Assembly: GCA_036873135.1 (NCBI GenBank)
Contig: JAPTYO010000024.1
Span: 868,001 to 932,000, forward strand
Source: Clarkia xantiana subsp. parviflora
Lineage: Eukaryota > Streptophyta > Magnoliopsida > Myrtales > Onagraceae
Length of the DNA stretch: 64,000 bases
Reading direction: 5' to 3'
The stretch's first letter is position 1. Each line of letters opens with the position of its first letter. The position numbers and the translations under genes are program-made. The notes under the pieces were generated by a model that was not told the origin of the DNA, did no database searches, and worked only from the letters and a program-made list of their open reading frames with translations. Shown one piece after another: positions 22,301 to 32,039 of this stretch.

Positions 22301-23271
22301 ATGAACTTTGCCTTTAGTAGTTTTTCTACTTCTTCTTGGATAGCTATCTTTTTGCTTCCTCCCATTGGTCTCACCTTCTGTGTTGTTGGTCGCGTTGCCG
22401 CGTCTATATTGAGCTTGTGTGAGATTACTTCTTCTGATATTCCTGGCATATCGCTTGGTGACCAGGCGAACAGATCCTTGTATTCCCTTAGTAAAGCTAC
22501 TAAGTGGTTTTCCTCTTCCTGAGATAAGGCAGTCCCGATTTTGGCCTTCCTATCGGGTTCTTCTATGAGTATCTCTTTTAGTTCCTCCATGGGGGCTGGT
22601 CTTCCATGATCTTCTCTTGGGTCCTCATCTACTAGTAGGACTTCTCTTGTTTTCTTCCTCTTGCCTAGTGCAATCCTTCCACATTTCCTTGCTACCTTCT
22701 GATTACCTTTTACTTCCCCTATGCCTTGGCCTGTGGGGAATTTCATTTTCTGATGTAGTGTTGATGGTACCATACCCCACTTGTTGATTGTAGTGGTACC
22801 CAGGACCCCATTGTACTCCTCCATTTCTTCTGTGATGAAGAATGGGACATCAATCTTTAGCTGCCTCTGGCCTGTACCCAGTGTCACAGGTAGTGTGACT
22901 GCCCCCAGTGGGTATGTTGGCTTTCCTGAAAATCCTACCAAGGGGGAGTGAACCTGTTTTATGCTACTTGGCCTTACTCCTAGTATGTTGAGGACTTTCT
23001 TGCTAATGATGTTGGGTGAGCTTCCACTGTCTACTAGGATTCTTCCAATGTCCATATCAGTGATCTTCATTGTTATGACCAGGGCATCCTTGTTGTCTGG
23101 TAACACATGCTCCATGTCTCTTCTTGAAAATTCTATTATGTCTTCTCTCTTTCCTTCTGCTTGTTCTTCCTTTGGCTTAGGGTCCCCTAACTCTGCCATA
23201 TATGCTTCTCTGGCATTCCCTGACTCTCCTCCAGCTCCATAACCCCCATGAATGACATATACGCCTGCCAT
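19345..23271 (-). CDS. pol: Element B pol-only polyprotein (no gag), integrase site mutated
   Basis: An open 1308-residue frame begins 33 nt after the primer site. It starts MAGVYVIHGGYGAGG, which matches the end of Gag in G (GVINMIHGG), so gag is absent. Domains: protease DSGSS at residues 81-85; RT about 240-520 with YVDD at 448-451; RNase H about 560-700. The archaeal-type RNase H is about 741-865 (TDGSS Asp745, CDS Asp809, EADAL Asp859). Integrase has zinc ligands His962, His969, Cys1000, Cys1003, catalytic Asp1032 and Glu1128. The second catalytic Asp is Tyr1092 (codon 19998-19996; F has SDNGPQF here), so integrase should be inactive. The C-terminus (PKWEGPYKIE) is GPF-like. F has the same gag-less start, so this is a family trait. 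Confidence 0.93.
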   Translation of the reverse strand: MAGVYVIHGGYGAGGESGNAREAYMAELGDPKPKEEQAEGKREDIIEFSRRDMEHVLPDNKDALVITMKITDMDIGRILVDSGSSPNIISKKVLNILGVRPSSIKQVHSPLVGFSGKPTYPLGAVTLPVTLGTGQRQLKIDVPFFITEEMEEYNGVLGTTTINKWGMVPSTLHQKMKFPTGQGIGEVKGNQKVARKCGRIALGKRKKTREVLLVDEDPREDHGRPAPMEELKEILIEEPDRKAKIGTALSQEEENHLVALLREYKDLFAWSPSDMPGISEEVISHKLNIDAATRPTTQKVRPMGGSKKIAIQEEVEKLLKAKFIKEIRFQTWVANPVLVKKPGGSWRMCIDYRDLNKACPKDSYPLPRIDQLVDATSGHQLMSFMDAYSGYNQIKMAPEDAPHTAFYDDSEIYHYTVMPFGLINAGATYQRMVNKIFGDMIGKTMEAYVDDMIVKSKEKKDHVENLRSTFERMRQYQVRLNPKKCAFGVQSGKFLGFMVSQRGIEVNPEKLQAIEEMQSPTKHKEVQRLNGRLAALNRFLSKIGDKALPFFEVLRENKKFEWTPRCEEAFQQLKQHLKTLPPLAKPTPGEPLYLYISVSNVAVSSVLIKEENATQLPVYFVSKTFAKYEINYLPIEKYLYALIISARKLRPYFHGHEVTVLTDQPLKHLLQRPDTSGRLTKWAIELSEFRIHFAPRTAIKGQALADFIAEFTGINPDEDLGEVKTTCEASSSQEKQSEELWEMHTDGSSNGGGSGAGLLLYPPNSDTPMRYAMALTFKATNNEAEYEALITGLRIAKGVGAKHLRVQCDSQLVVNQVKGIYTAKSENMQKYLQQARDLIKSFQSFDIESVPREQNQEADALSKLALGVEAGKEVHFVEQRMQSVIEQMEVLVIDEAEAWMTPMRQYIMEGKLPKDKVEAVKIERMARNYAVMDNELYKKGYSTPFLKCITYPETERVLAELHEGDAGCHEGARSISRKVYNLGYYWPSMSKEVADLVQKCDHCQRYSRNITAPAAKLSSISGAWPFAQWGIDLIGPLPRTKGQKTCIIVAIDYFSKWIEAKAMGKTTDDQVVNFIQSHIVSRYGVPKAIIRYNGPQFKSKKLQWYCERLNIDHRFASVKHPQTNGQVESANKIVLDGLKKRLHATKGSWVDELENVLWAVRTTPKISTGETPFGLVYGTEAVAPAEMAVSSLRTTYFEEHENNKARLLDLDMVEDKRWNSEEAQARMRLVSARYYNRQVKERQFHVGELVLRKNEFSHLDQVRKLSPKWEGPYKIESVPYVNAYRLEDGEGYISTNTFSGEHLKKYYV

Positions 23272-23304
23272 CTAGCTGGTGATAATTAGGCTTTCTGTCC
23301 GAAG

Positions 23305-23320
23305 CCCACAGACGGCGCCA
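23305..23320 (-). other. Primer binding site of element B
   Basis: On the minus strand it reads TGGCGCCGTCTGTGGG, two bases inside the 5' LTR. The short leader to the ATG (GCTTCGGACAGAAAGCCT) is shared with G and H. Confidence 0.82.
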
Positions 23321-23322
23321 AG

Positions 23323-24092
23323 TGTTAGGTTCCGGGATTTGGGTCAACGGATGGTCGGCTCAAATCTCGTTCCTCACTGGAGGGGTGGATGATCCGGTCT
23401 TCTCGGGTTGCTCTGCCTTGTCTTGTGTCCTTCCTTCCTTCCTCCCTTCCTGCAGAAGGGGCAGTACCAGACACAGAGAGGGGGGGGGTGGTGCCTGGTG
23501 AACCCTCTCCGATGCCTAAGTCAGTATCGTTTTTAGAGAGATAAACTAGAGAGATGTCAGAGCAAAATAATCCAAATTGCCAAGATGCCCCAATGAGTTG
23601 TGAAGGTGGGGTATTTATAGGCAACGGTGTCATTAAGGTGGCTTAATGACATCGTTAACCTCTAAACACAATTAATTAACCTTTAAGCGCATAATTAAGA
23701 CCTTAGGATACGGAGAAGGTAGGCGACGTGAACCGAGTGTGGGTGTCCGAAAATGGCGCAGGGGCCCTTGGGGGAGGAGAAATCCGACCCCCAAGGGTAG
23801 GGGTTGGGTGAGGGCACCCAACCCCTCCTAGGGAGGATGGGGTTGGCCAACCCCATCCCTCCTAGGAGAGATCGGGTTGGCCGACCCGATCTCTCCTAGG
23901 GGAGGTCGGGTGTGGCCACCCAACCTCACCTAGGTGAGTTTGCCTCGGCCGGACGAGCGCTCCGGCCTCGTCCGAGCCGTTGATGTGTTCGCGAAGTGTT
24001 CGGGTTGAAGTTTCGATTTACAATCGGTAATGGGACGATAAAAATACAACGGTTTGGAAGTCAACGGGTTCAAATTGGGCGTATATCCATCA
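23323..24092 (-). repeat. 5' LTR of element B (short allele)
   Basis: The 770-bp LTR carries TATAAATA on the minus strand at 23612-23619. It has only one or two full 34-bp palindromic units (about 23815-23935), against four or five in the 3' LTR. Otherwise it is almost identical to 14456-15326. Confidence 0.94.
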
Positions 24093-26564
24093 CTCCAGGT
24101 GGAGCTCCTCAACCGCATTGAAGAGAGTGTTCTCCACCTCCACGCCAAAGAACTTCATGGCATCAGCTTGGAAGCCCTCCGACCTCCGATAGTCCTCCCG
24201 ACCCTTGGCCTCCGCTTCGGCCAGCTGCGCAGGAAATCCCGCGATCAGCTCCTCCAAAGCCTTCTTCTCAAGGACCAGTTGGTCCTCGGCAGCCTTCTTC
24301 TCCTGGGTCAGCCGGTCCACAACTGCCCCCCGCTCCTGCCGCTCTTGCCTCAAGAGCCCCTCGAAGTCCGCGATCTGCTGCTGGAGGTCCCGAATCTTCT
24401 GATTAAGGACAGCCAGCTCTTTGGCAAGCTTTCCCCGTGAAGCATGGGAGGCCTTGAGATCCGCCTGAAGCTGCTCGCGGACTCCTCGGTCCCGCTCCCG
24501 GGCCTCATCATAGGCAATGACATACCCGATGAGGCGGTTGAAGTCCCCGAGCTCCTGCAATCAAAAGGAAAAATGTTAAAGGACAAACGGCCCGATTTAT
24601 CATCAACAAGAAAGAGGCAAAAGTCTCACCTCTATGCGGCGCACAGCCATCTCCCTGACATCCCGCTGCATATGCGTCCGATTGAGGTAAATCGGATGCC
24701 GCATAGAAGGCAGAATAGAACCCACCAGCAGATGCAGGGCCAGCTCTTGGTCCTGTTCCCCTTGGGTGAGCGGGACTCCCTGGAGCGTCTGGATAGGAGT
24801 CCAGGGGGCATTCGCCTGTGAAGAATTGAAGGGCCTGTAGAAGTCCCCATCAAGAGCAAGGGTAGAGATAGGACGAGGAATGGAGGGGCACGCCTCCGTC
24901 TCGGCCCGAACAGGGGAAGGAGAGAAGTCGTGAATAGGTGAGAGCTGCGGCTGCTGCGGAGAAGACGAAGGAGGCGGCCCCTGAGGGGTTGGTTTCAAGG
25001 GGGATTGCCCCGCCTTCCGACGCTGTTGAGGGGGGTCAACCCCGCCAGTCTCCTCGGAGGAGTCCAGAGTTTCCACCTGGCGAAACTGTTCGCCAGTTGG
25101 AGCCTTCTCTCTGGCTGAGGAAGGCACCCCCGCTGAAGGAGGTGCATCTGCGGAAGCTGCAGCACCCGAGGAAGCTCCCGAGCGACCTGCACCTGGAGGA
25201 TGAAGAGCTTCAGAAAGGTAGTCAGGAAGTTCATCGGGATTCTTACACCAAAAGATACGTCGGGAGACGTATTGATCCTTCCTGCGGTAATGATAGTAGC
25301 CTGCCTTCAAGACTCGGGGAGTTTCACCTCTAAGGATTCTTTTGACATCAGCAATGCAGGCTTTTTTGGTCGAGGAAATCAAATCCGACGGAACCATCCT
25401 CTTGTATGATTTAATAGAAAGTCAGAGTTGCTTACCTTCTTCAGCGTTCTGGACATCGAAGAGCTGGTCCAGATCCACCCGCTTCCGCTTGGGCTGCTCC
25501 GCTGAAGGAGACCCCGACCTGGCAGCAGCCTTCTTGGCGGACTTCCTCTTCCGCGAGGGGCGGACAGCATCAGTCTCCCCCTGCTTAAGGAATAGATCGG
25601 TCAGCACAGATACCTTCTTGGTTGCAAACAATAAACAGAGGAAAGTTAGAAGTTTACCCAAGAGACCATGTTAGAAGGGCCGTCGAAGAGCTGCCCCCCA
25701 GAAACAATATCGAGGAGTTGGATCCCGGCGTGCACCAGGTCCCGCTCCACGAGTGAGTTGGCATTGAGAGGAGTGTAAGACTCCTCCCACCGATAGAGCT
25801 GGATAAGTTGAAGAGTCTCGAAATCCTCGTCAGCATAAGTGTGGAAAGCAGGCGGAGGGTCTCTTACCACCTCCCAGCGAGGCCAGGGAATGGAGGAGTG
25901 ACGGATAAAGAAGTAGCTCTTCTTCCAGCTACTATTGTCGGACCCTGTATCGATCAAGAGTCCCCGACCCTTGACCACCTTCCAGGTGTCACTGGTCCAA
26001 CCGTACCGGGCAAGCTGCTGCTTACTCCACTTGGGCATCCGGGGGTAGAAGGCGCAAACCCCCGCCTCATTGCACTTCATCCCATAAAAGGTTCTGAAGA
26101 GTTGGAGGCTGTAGACCCACTTCTGTCGGAGACAGAGGACTTGAAAGGCGTTCCAGAGGCGGATGGCATGGGGAGAAAAGGTGGTGGGGTGTGTTCTGTA
26201 ATGATGGCACATCTCGACCAGATTACCGCAAAAGGGAAACCTGATCCCCGCTGATATTTGTCCTGTAGAGACAAACACCTCCCCTTTCTGGGGACGAGTA
26301 ACCTCAGAGTCACTCGAGGGACGATGCCTAGGATATGGGAAACGAGGTTCCCAGGTGATGGTTATGCAACCCTCTCGGAGAGCTGCATCATAGGCAGTAT
26401 TGGAAATCTCATTTGGAGCATAATCAAAATTAAAGGGTTTTCTCCCCTCAGAGCTGGAACCGCTGTCTGAAAAGCAACCAGGGCAAGAAAATACAGTGGG
26501 ACTCTTGGAAAAATTAGAAAGAAAAAGACGAACAAGCAACGAAGAGGGATTCCTTACCAGACAT
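24093..26564 (-). CDS. Opposite-strand spliced gene of element A (main part)
   Basis: Exon 1 is the 7-nt ATGTCTG at 26564-26558. Intron 1 is 26557-26467 (91 bp), and exon 2 is 26466-25658, ending at a phase-0 TGG. Exon 2 encodes a Transposase_28-like domain (GEVFVSTGQISAGIRFPFCG, WNAFQVLC, PWPRWEVV). Further exons follow: about 25616-25436 (basic, KRKR), about 25397-24630 (VLKAGYYHYRRKDQY, then Pro/Ser-rich, ending RRIE), and 24554-24093, continuing at 14450 past element B (coiled coil). The 75-bp intron 24629-24555 is clear. The two joints at 25657-25617 and near 25435-25398 are only 35-41 nt and doubtful; at the first, the AG used in I is AA here. The TATA box is at 26733-26727. Function unknown. 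This copy is disrupted by B and perhaps unspliceable. Confidence 0.6.
24555..24629 (-). other. Intron before the coiled-coil exon, element A
   Basis: 75 bp, GTGAGAC...TTGCAG on the minus strand, phase 0, at the same place as 314-388 in C and 51880-51961 in I. Confidence 0.72.
26467..26557 (-). other. First intron of element A's opposite-strand gene
   Basis: 91 bp, GTAAGG...TTTTCAG, splitting the third codon of MSD. In I the same codon (MPD) is split by an 84-bp intron (49987-50070) of different sequence. A 7-nt first coding exon conserved between two diverged subfamilies supports splicing. Confidence 0.7.
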
Positions 26565-26726
26565 GATGAAGTAGAGGTTGAAGGAGATGAACGAAACGTC
26601 GCCGGAAAGATGATCGGGAAGACTCCAAAGACCTTCGAAATCACAGAGCTTGGAATCGCAGAGGAATCGCAGAGAGCTTTTGAGAATTCGAAGACGGTAA
26701 AAGTTGAATTGTGACTATGGCTAGGG

Positions 26727-26733
26727 TTTTATA
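26727..26733 (-). promoter_or_regulatory. TATA box of A's opposite-strand gene
   Basis: TATAAAA on the minus strand, 169 nt before the ATG. In I the equivalent TATAAAAG (49818-49825) is 162 nt before the ATG, and both are followed by a similar ACCCT[AG]GCC stretch. Stretch 26734-27108 between this box and the polypurine tract has no gene and likely holds upstream promoter sequence. Confidence 0.55.
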
Positions 26734-27108
26734 GTCGAAGAAGACGGTTGAAAGGACACTTCGATCCGAGTCGTCGAAGTCGAAGAGTCTTAATCTGGAC
26801 CGTTGAGATCAAACGTGTAGAGGGACAACGGGCGTAATAATGAAACGGCCTGAAAAGCACTTTTTCAGAAAAGGACAGGCGCGAAAAATCAGGCACGTGG
26901 GTCGAAAACGTCACTCCATTGTCTACTGCATTTAATGCACTAGGAAACCGAGGAGACCCTTGGGATATAACAGCTATCTGCAAAACCCTGAGGAAACGTA
27001 GAGGAGAAGACTGATAAACTAAGTAACTGAACCAAGGAAAAGATCCCCGATTTTAGTATTGGAAGATCGGGAGTTGAAAGACACGACGAACTAAAAGTCC
27101 CTCATGTC

Positions 27109-27119
27109 TTGGGGGCAAA
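27109..27119 (+). other. Polypurine tract of element A
   Basis: TTGGGGGCAAA directly precedes the 3' LTR. Confidence 0.8.
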
Positions 27120-27768
27120 TGATTGGTCCGACTATAGCCGTCAGGCCCTTTAACGGCGAGGAAACGGCAAACAGGCCAACCAGGCCCCAAAATGAAGGTC
27201 AAGATGACTTTGGAGAAGGGTCCCGACGAAGGGAGTCCCAACAGAGCAAGGTCCCGACAGAGTCGGTCCCGACAGTTGAGCTAGAAGCTCCCGATGAGAA
27301 GCCTTTAAGTAGGCCCCGATTATGAATCCCTGAGAATGATTGGCCTTGTCACGATGACGAGGGGCCCCGAGCGGTGACACAACGAGATAACTCTGGAGTC
27401 CCCGACGGGAGTCGGGACTCGTTATCAGAGGATAAAGCCAAGATATGCTGGGCGTGGCCGAGATACGCGGAACGTGGTTAAGATACACGGAGCGTGGCCA
27501 AGATACGCGGGGCATGGCTAATATACGCGAGATCACGTCCGAGATATGCGGGATACGGGCTAACCACCCCTAACGGTTCGCCAGGTACCTGAGGCATCTC
27601 TTTGCCTATAAAAGGGCAGGAGATCACCTCAAAAAGAGTTACGTTGAGTTGAATACACTCTGAGTTTATTACTTGCCAGTCATACGAGATACTCATTTAA
27701 GCATCGGAGAGGGATTCTGGGTCACCGCCCGGTCAAAGTCCGTACCGGAGTTCCACCGTGATCCAACA
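27120..27768 (+). repeat. 3' LTR of element A
   Basis: The 649-bp LTR starts TGATTGGTCCG and ends GATCCAACA, with TATAAAAG at 27607-27614. Against the 5' LTR it lacks 49 bp between two GTC-containing stretches (CGGTC and CCGTC), consistent with a deletion at short direct repeats after insertion. Confidence 0.94.
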
Positions 27769-27773
27769 CCTAG

Positions 27774-28399
27774 CAAGTGATGCAGCCTGGGGGCAGACTA
27801 AAGAACCAAGTCAGGGCCCTTTCTCCTAGTGTGTTTGGGAAGAACGTGCACACTATGTCTTCACTTGGGGCTCTTCCCAGACACGCCATGAGGTGCTTCT
27901 GGACATGGCGAACTGGATCTCCTGTGGGAGTGATGGGACCATTCAGGGGAATGGTCCTGTGCTGTACTGGTCCTGGCCCATCAACCACGAACCTCTCCGG
28001 CTGACCGGTCGCCCTACCTCTGTTTTGGCCTTGGGGCGGGGCTTCCTGTGCGTTCCGACCTTCTGTTGGCAGGGTCGCTTCCTCCAACGGGGGCATCTCC
28101 TCTTGCCTCCTCGCAGCCTCTCTTCGATCCAAGAGAGCCTCTACAGCCGCCAGAAACATGGGCATGGCCTCTGCCACGGCCCTCGTCAAATCTACAGCTG
28201 GGGGAGCCTCCTGCCCCCTGTTGTCCTGGTGCTGAGGGGCAACATCTTCGGGATGCGATCCATTGTGCCCTCCTGTCCGGGAGAGCTCAGCCGGGGGATG
28301 GTTCTGGTTTTCCTCTTGTTCTGGTACTGAATTCAGATTCGTCGCAGTGGGGTGACGGGAACCGCCGGATTGTCCCCTTTTGTTCTTGCCAGCCGCCAT
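27774..28399 (-). pseudogene. gag: Element C gag, N-terminal part
   Basis: It starts MAAGKNKRGQSGG (ATG at 28399) and is Pro/Gln/Glu-rich. It stops at SLPPGCITC, where element A was inserted, and continues at 6869 leftwards. Compared with A, about 156 bp (52 codons, DQVVKIVNI through IKEYDGK) are missing in frame after GPITP. The Gag core is therefore shortened as well as split. Confidence 0.88.
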
Positions 28400-28435
28400 T
28401 GATCGAGTAGAAGGCATATCAGCTTTTTGTTTGAT

Positions 28436-28452
28436 TCCCACAGACGGCGCCA
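28436..28452 (-). other. Primer binding site of element C
   Basis: Minus strand TGGCGCCGTCTGTGGGA, adjacent to the 5' LTR; same site as in A. Confidence 0.82.
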
Positions 28453-28453
28453 A

Positions 28454-29152
28454 TGTTGGATCACGGTGGAACTCCGGTACGGACTTTGACTGTAATCCTA
28501 GCTCCTTTGCTCCACGCAATCCTGCAAGAGTGGATAGACCAGGCGGTGACCCAGAATCCCTCTCCGATGCTTAAATGAGTATCTCGTATGACTGGCAAGT
28601 AATAAACTCAGAGTGTATTCAACTCAACGTAAGTCTTTCTGAGGTGATCTCCTGCCCTTTTATAGGCAAAGAGATGCCTCAGGTACCTGGCGAACCGTTA
28701 GGGGTGGTTAGCCCGTATCACGCATATCTCGGACGTGATCTCGCGTATCTTAGACATGCCCCGCGTATCTTGGCCACGCTCCGTGTATCTTAACCACGTT
28801 CCGCGTATCTCGGCCACGCCCCGCATATCTTGGCTTTATCCTCTGATAACGAGTCCCGACTCCCGTCGGGGACTCCAGAGTTATCTCGTTGTGTCACCGC
28901 TCGGGGCCCCTCGTCATCGTGACAGGGCCAATCATTCTCAGGGATTCATCATCGGGGCCTACTTAAAGGCTTCTCATCGGGAGCTTCTAGCTCAACTGTC
29001 GGGACCTTGCTCTGTCGGGACCTTGCTCTGTCGGGACTCCCTTCATCGGGACCCTTCTCCAAAGTCATCTTGACCTTCATTTTGGGGCCTGGTGGGCCTG
29101 TTTGCCGTTTCCTCGCCGTTAAAGGGCCTGACGGCTATAGTCGGACCCATCA
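28454..29152 (-). repeat. 5' LTR of element C
   Basis: 699 bp, TG...CA, with TATAAAAG on the minus strand at 28664-28657 and the AAGATACGCGG minisatellite. It is nearly identical to A's 5' LTR. Confidence 0.94.
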
Positions 29153-29659
29153 GTGATCTCCTATCCTTTTATAGGCAAAGAGATGCCTCAGGTACCTAGC
29201 GAACCGTTAGGGGTGGTTAGCCCGTATCCCGCATATCTCGGACGTTATCTCGCATATCTTAGCCATGCCCCGCGTATCTCGGCCACGCTCCGTGTATCTT
29301 AACCAAGTTCCGCGTATCTCGGCCACGCCCCGCATATCTTGGCCTTATCCTCTGATAACGAGTCCCGACTCCCGTCGGGGACTCCAGAGTTATCTCATTG
29401 TGTCACCGCTCGGGGCCCCTCGTCATCGTGACAGGGCCAATCATTCTCAGGGATTCATCATCGGGGCCTACTTAAAGGCTTCTCATCGGGAGCTTCTAGC
29501 TCAACCGTCGGGACCGACTCTGTCGGGACCTTGCTTCGTCGGGACTCCCTTCATCGGGACCCTTCTCCAAAGTCATCTTGACCTTTACTCTGGGCCTGGT
29601 GGGTCTGTTTGCCGTTTCCTCGCCGTTAAAGGGCCTGATGGCTGTAGTCGAACCCATCA
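29153..29659 (-). repeat. LTR D: partial LTR of the A/C family, broken by C
   Basis: The 507 bp match 28644-29152 of the C LTR, ending with the same TGATGGGTTCG terminus (minus strand) at 29659. About 190 bp of the U5 side is missing here and should lie left of C, outside the window. The first five bases GTGAT would be C's target duplication. It may be a solo LTR or the 5' LTR of a longer element; this window cannot tell. Confidence 0.85.
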
Positions 29660-31968
29660 GCGTACTTGGAGAACCTGTCCACCACCACCATCAGCGTTTG
29701 GCATCCTTCGGACTTGGGAAGGTTGACGATGATGTCCATCGAGACGCTCTCCCATGGTCGCTCCGGGGTAGGAAGAGGCTCGAGAAGTCCCGCGGGTGAC
29801 CTTTGCTCCAACTTATCTTCTTGGCACACAAGACAAGTCTTCACGTACATCTCCACATCGTCCAGCAATTAAGGCCAAAAGTACCTGTCCTCCACAACTG
29901 CCATGGTGCGATGGATTCCCGGATGACCCGCCCACTTCGAGTCGTGGCACTCCCGCAAGATCTCCTTCCGAAGGTTGTCATGTTAAGGCAGGTACAGTCG
30001 CGGTCCTTTGGTGTAAAGTAGGCCATCCTCACACCAAAATTGCCGCGTCTTCCCCTCGGTCGCCATCCCCATCAACTCTTGGGCCCTTGCGTCGTGCTTA
30101 TAACCCTCCTTGATTCTCCCGATTAGCGTACATTCAGGTCGGCTTATGGCTGCCAGCTCCACTCGCCTACTTAGCGCATCCGCAACCGAGTTTGTCTTCC
30201 CCGGTTTGTACTCCAACGTGAAGTCGAACTCCTCCAAGAAGTTTTGCCACCTTGCATGTTTTGGTGACAACTTCTTTTGGGTTTGGAAGTAACTTGTCGC
30301 CACGTTGTCGGTCGGCACCACGAACCGTGATCCAAGGAGATAGTGCCTCCATGTCCGAAGGCAATGCACCACCGCCATCATTTCCTTTTCCTGGACCGTG
30401 TATCGCCTCTCGATGTCGCTAATCTTCCGAGACTCGTACGCTATCGGATGCCCATCCTGCATAAGAACACCTCCAATGGAAAAGTCCGAGGCATCCATCT
30501 CCCCCTCAAACGACTTCTTGTAATCGGGCAACACAAGCACGGGCTCCTCCGTAACCGCCTTTTTCAAGCGATCGAACGCCTTTTGACACTTCTCCGTCCA
30601 CTCCCACGCCAAGCCCTTCTTCAACAGTTCCATAAGTGGCACGGTAATGCTCGAGTATCCCTTGATGAACCGCTGGTAATAGTTTGCCAAGCCAAGGAAC
30701 GATCGTACCTCTGTCACCTTGGTTGGTGGCTCCCACTCCGTGATTGGTTTGACTTTGGACGGGTCCATGCGAACTCGCCCACCTCCAGCAATATGACCGA
30801 GAAAGGGGACTTCTCGTTGTGAAAACGCGCACTTCTCCTTCTTCACGTAGAGGGTTTTCTCCCGCAATGCCTCGAACACTTGGCGCAGGTGCTCGATATG
30901 TTCCTCCAATGTCCGACTATACACCACAATGTCGTCAAGGTAAACCACAACGAAACGATCGAGGACTGGATGGAGTACCTTGTTCATGAGAGAACAAAAT
31001 GTAGCCGGCGCATTTGTTAATCCGAAGGGCATTACGAGGAACTCGTATGATCCGTAGCACGTCACACAAGCCGTCTTTGGTTCGTCTCGCTCCGCGATCC
31101 GAACTTGCCAATATCCCGAGCGCAAGTCCAGCTTTGTGAACCATCTCGCCCCGTTAAGTTGGTCAAACAAGTCCGCGATGAGAGGAATCGGGTACTTTTT
31201 CTTCACCGTCAACTTGTTCAACGCCCGGTAGTCGATGCACATCCGCAATGATCCGTCATGCTTCTTTTGGAACAACACCGGCGCGCCGAATAGGGCCTTG
31301 GATGGCCGGATATATCCCGCATCGAGCAACTCCTTGAGATGCTTCCGTAACTCCTCCAACTCCGGGGGTGCCATGCGATATGGCGCCATGGCGGGTGGCC
31401 GTGCGTCCGGGACCAACTCGATCTTGTGGTCCACCTCCCTCTTAGGTGGCAACTCCTTTGGAAGCTCGGCCGGCATAACGTCTCCAAATTCTCCAAGGAC
31501 TTGGGCTATTTCCTCCGGGATTTGGTCCCCTAGGCTTTCACCCTCGTCCAACTTCAAGGTCGCGAGGTATGTGCACTCTCCTTTGCGGACTCCCTTCTTG
31601 AGTTGCATGGCCGACAAGGTCTTGCTGTCACCTCCCTTCAAACGCTTGACCGGCACGATGCATTGGCACCTCGCATCCAAAATGCATATACAATCCGCAA
31701 AAGGAACTATCATAGCATCGATCCGATCGAGGAAGTCCATCCCGATAACAAAATCGTAGTCATCGAGAGGGATCACCTCCACCATCTCTTTGCTGCTCCG
31801 AATACCCATCTTAATGCTTACCTCGCAAGCAATTCCGCATGTCGGAACTTCCTTCGAATTCACCGTCTTCAACGTCGTGTTGGTTTTCTCCAAGCGAAGG
31901 TTCAACTTCTTTGCGACCTCCTCGGACATAAAGAGGTTGGAAGCCCCCGTGTCGACAAGTGCATTCAT
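29660..31968 (-). pseudogene. pol: Element E pol: protease, RT, RNase H, integrase start
   Basis: Protease DTGAS lies near 31950. RT includes [19 protein letters not shown] and YLDD at 30942-30931. RNase H begins [15 protein letters not shown]. The integrase zinc region (GHPGIHRT, CLVCQ) follows, then the core start SVSMDIIVNLP and VVVDRFSKYA, where LTR D begins. One frame runs throughout but carries two stop codons: TAA near 29983, just after RLYLP, and TAA near 29870, after YFWP. The rest of the integrase and any chromodomain would be left of the window. Confidence 0.9.
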
Positions 31969-32039
31969 CTTCTTGCCGGCAACTTCTATTTCCTTAGGCC
32001 CTCCGCCTTGGCCTTTTTGCTTTGGATGGAGCTAAGGAT

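Larger units (their letters stand above)
14456..24092 (-). mobile_element. Element B: gag-less Tat-type retrotransposon nested in A
   Basis: The 9637-bp minus-strand element has its 5' LTR at 23323-24092, primer site 23305-23320 and a pol-only ORF at 23271-19345. Then come the repeat tail about 19045-18005, a plus-strand spliced gene 16568-17623, polypurine tract 15340-15327 and 3' LTR 15326-14456. The duplication CTCCA is exact at 14451-14455 and 24093-24097. By eye the LTRs differ by only about four substitutions apart from array copy number, so the insertion is recent. It is the youngest layer of the left-hand nest. Confidence 0.96.
6870..27768 (+). mobile_element. Element A: Tat-lineage Ty3/gypsy retrotransposon with B nested in it
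   Basis: Plus-strand element inserted in C's gag. The 5' LTR is 6870-7567, primer site 7569-7585, gag-pol 7622-13207, and repeat tail 13208-14035. The opposite-strand gene is at 26564-24093 plus 14455-14211, split by B at 14456-24092. The polypurine tract is 27109-27119 and the 3' LTR 27120-27768. Target duplication is cccag (6865-6869) and cctag (27769-27773), one mismatch. Without B the element is about 11.3 kb. The two LTRs differ at roughly 2% of positions by eye plus a 49-bp deletion in the 3' copy. Confidence 0.95.
1..29152 (-). mobile_element. Element C: Tat-lineage Ty3/gypsy retrotransposon, split by A, 3' end outside window
   Basis: Minus-strand element with its 5' LTR at 28454-29152 and primer site at 28436-28452. 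Gag N-terminus lies at 27774-28399, gag and pol resume at 6869-2068, then come the tandem-repeat tail and the opposite-strand gene that runs off the left edge. The 3' LTR is not in the window. Element A (6870-27768) sits in its gag: removing A and one copy of the duplication (6865-6869 cccag; 27769-27773 cctag, one mismatch) restores the gag reading seen intact in A. C itself appears inserted in LTR D: D sequence resumes at 29153 with GTGAT, but the other duplication is outside the window. Confidence 0.9.

Noticed and set aside
29626..29868. An integrase fragment ending ADGFDYSHQAL
   Set aside because: The last residues are an accidental readthrough from E's integrase into LTR D; not a real protein end.
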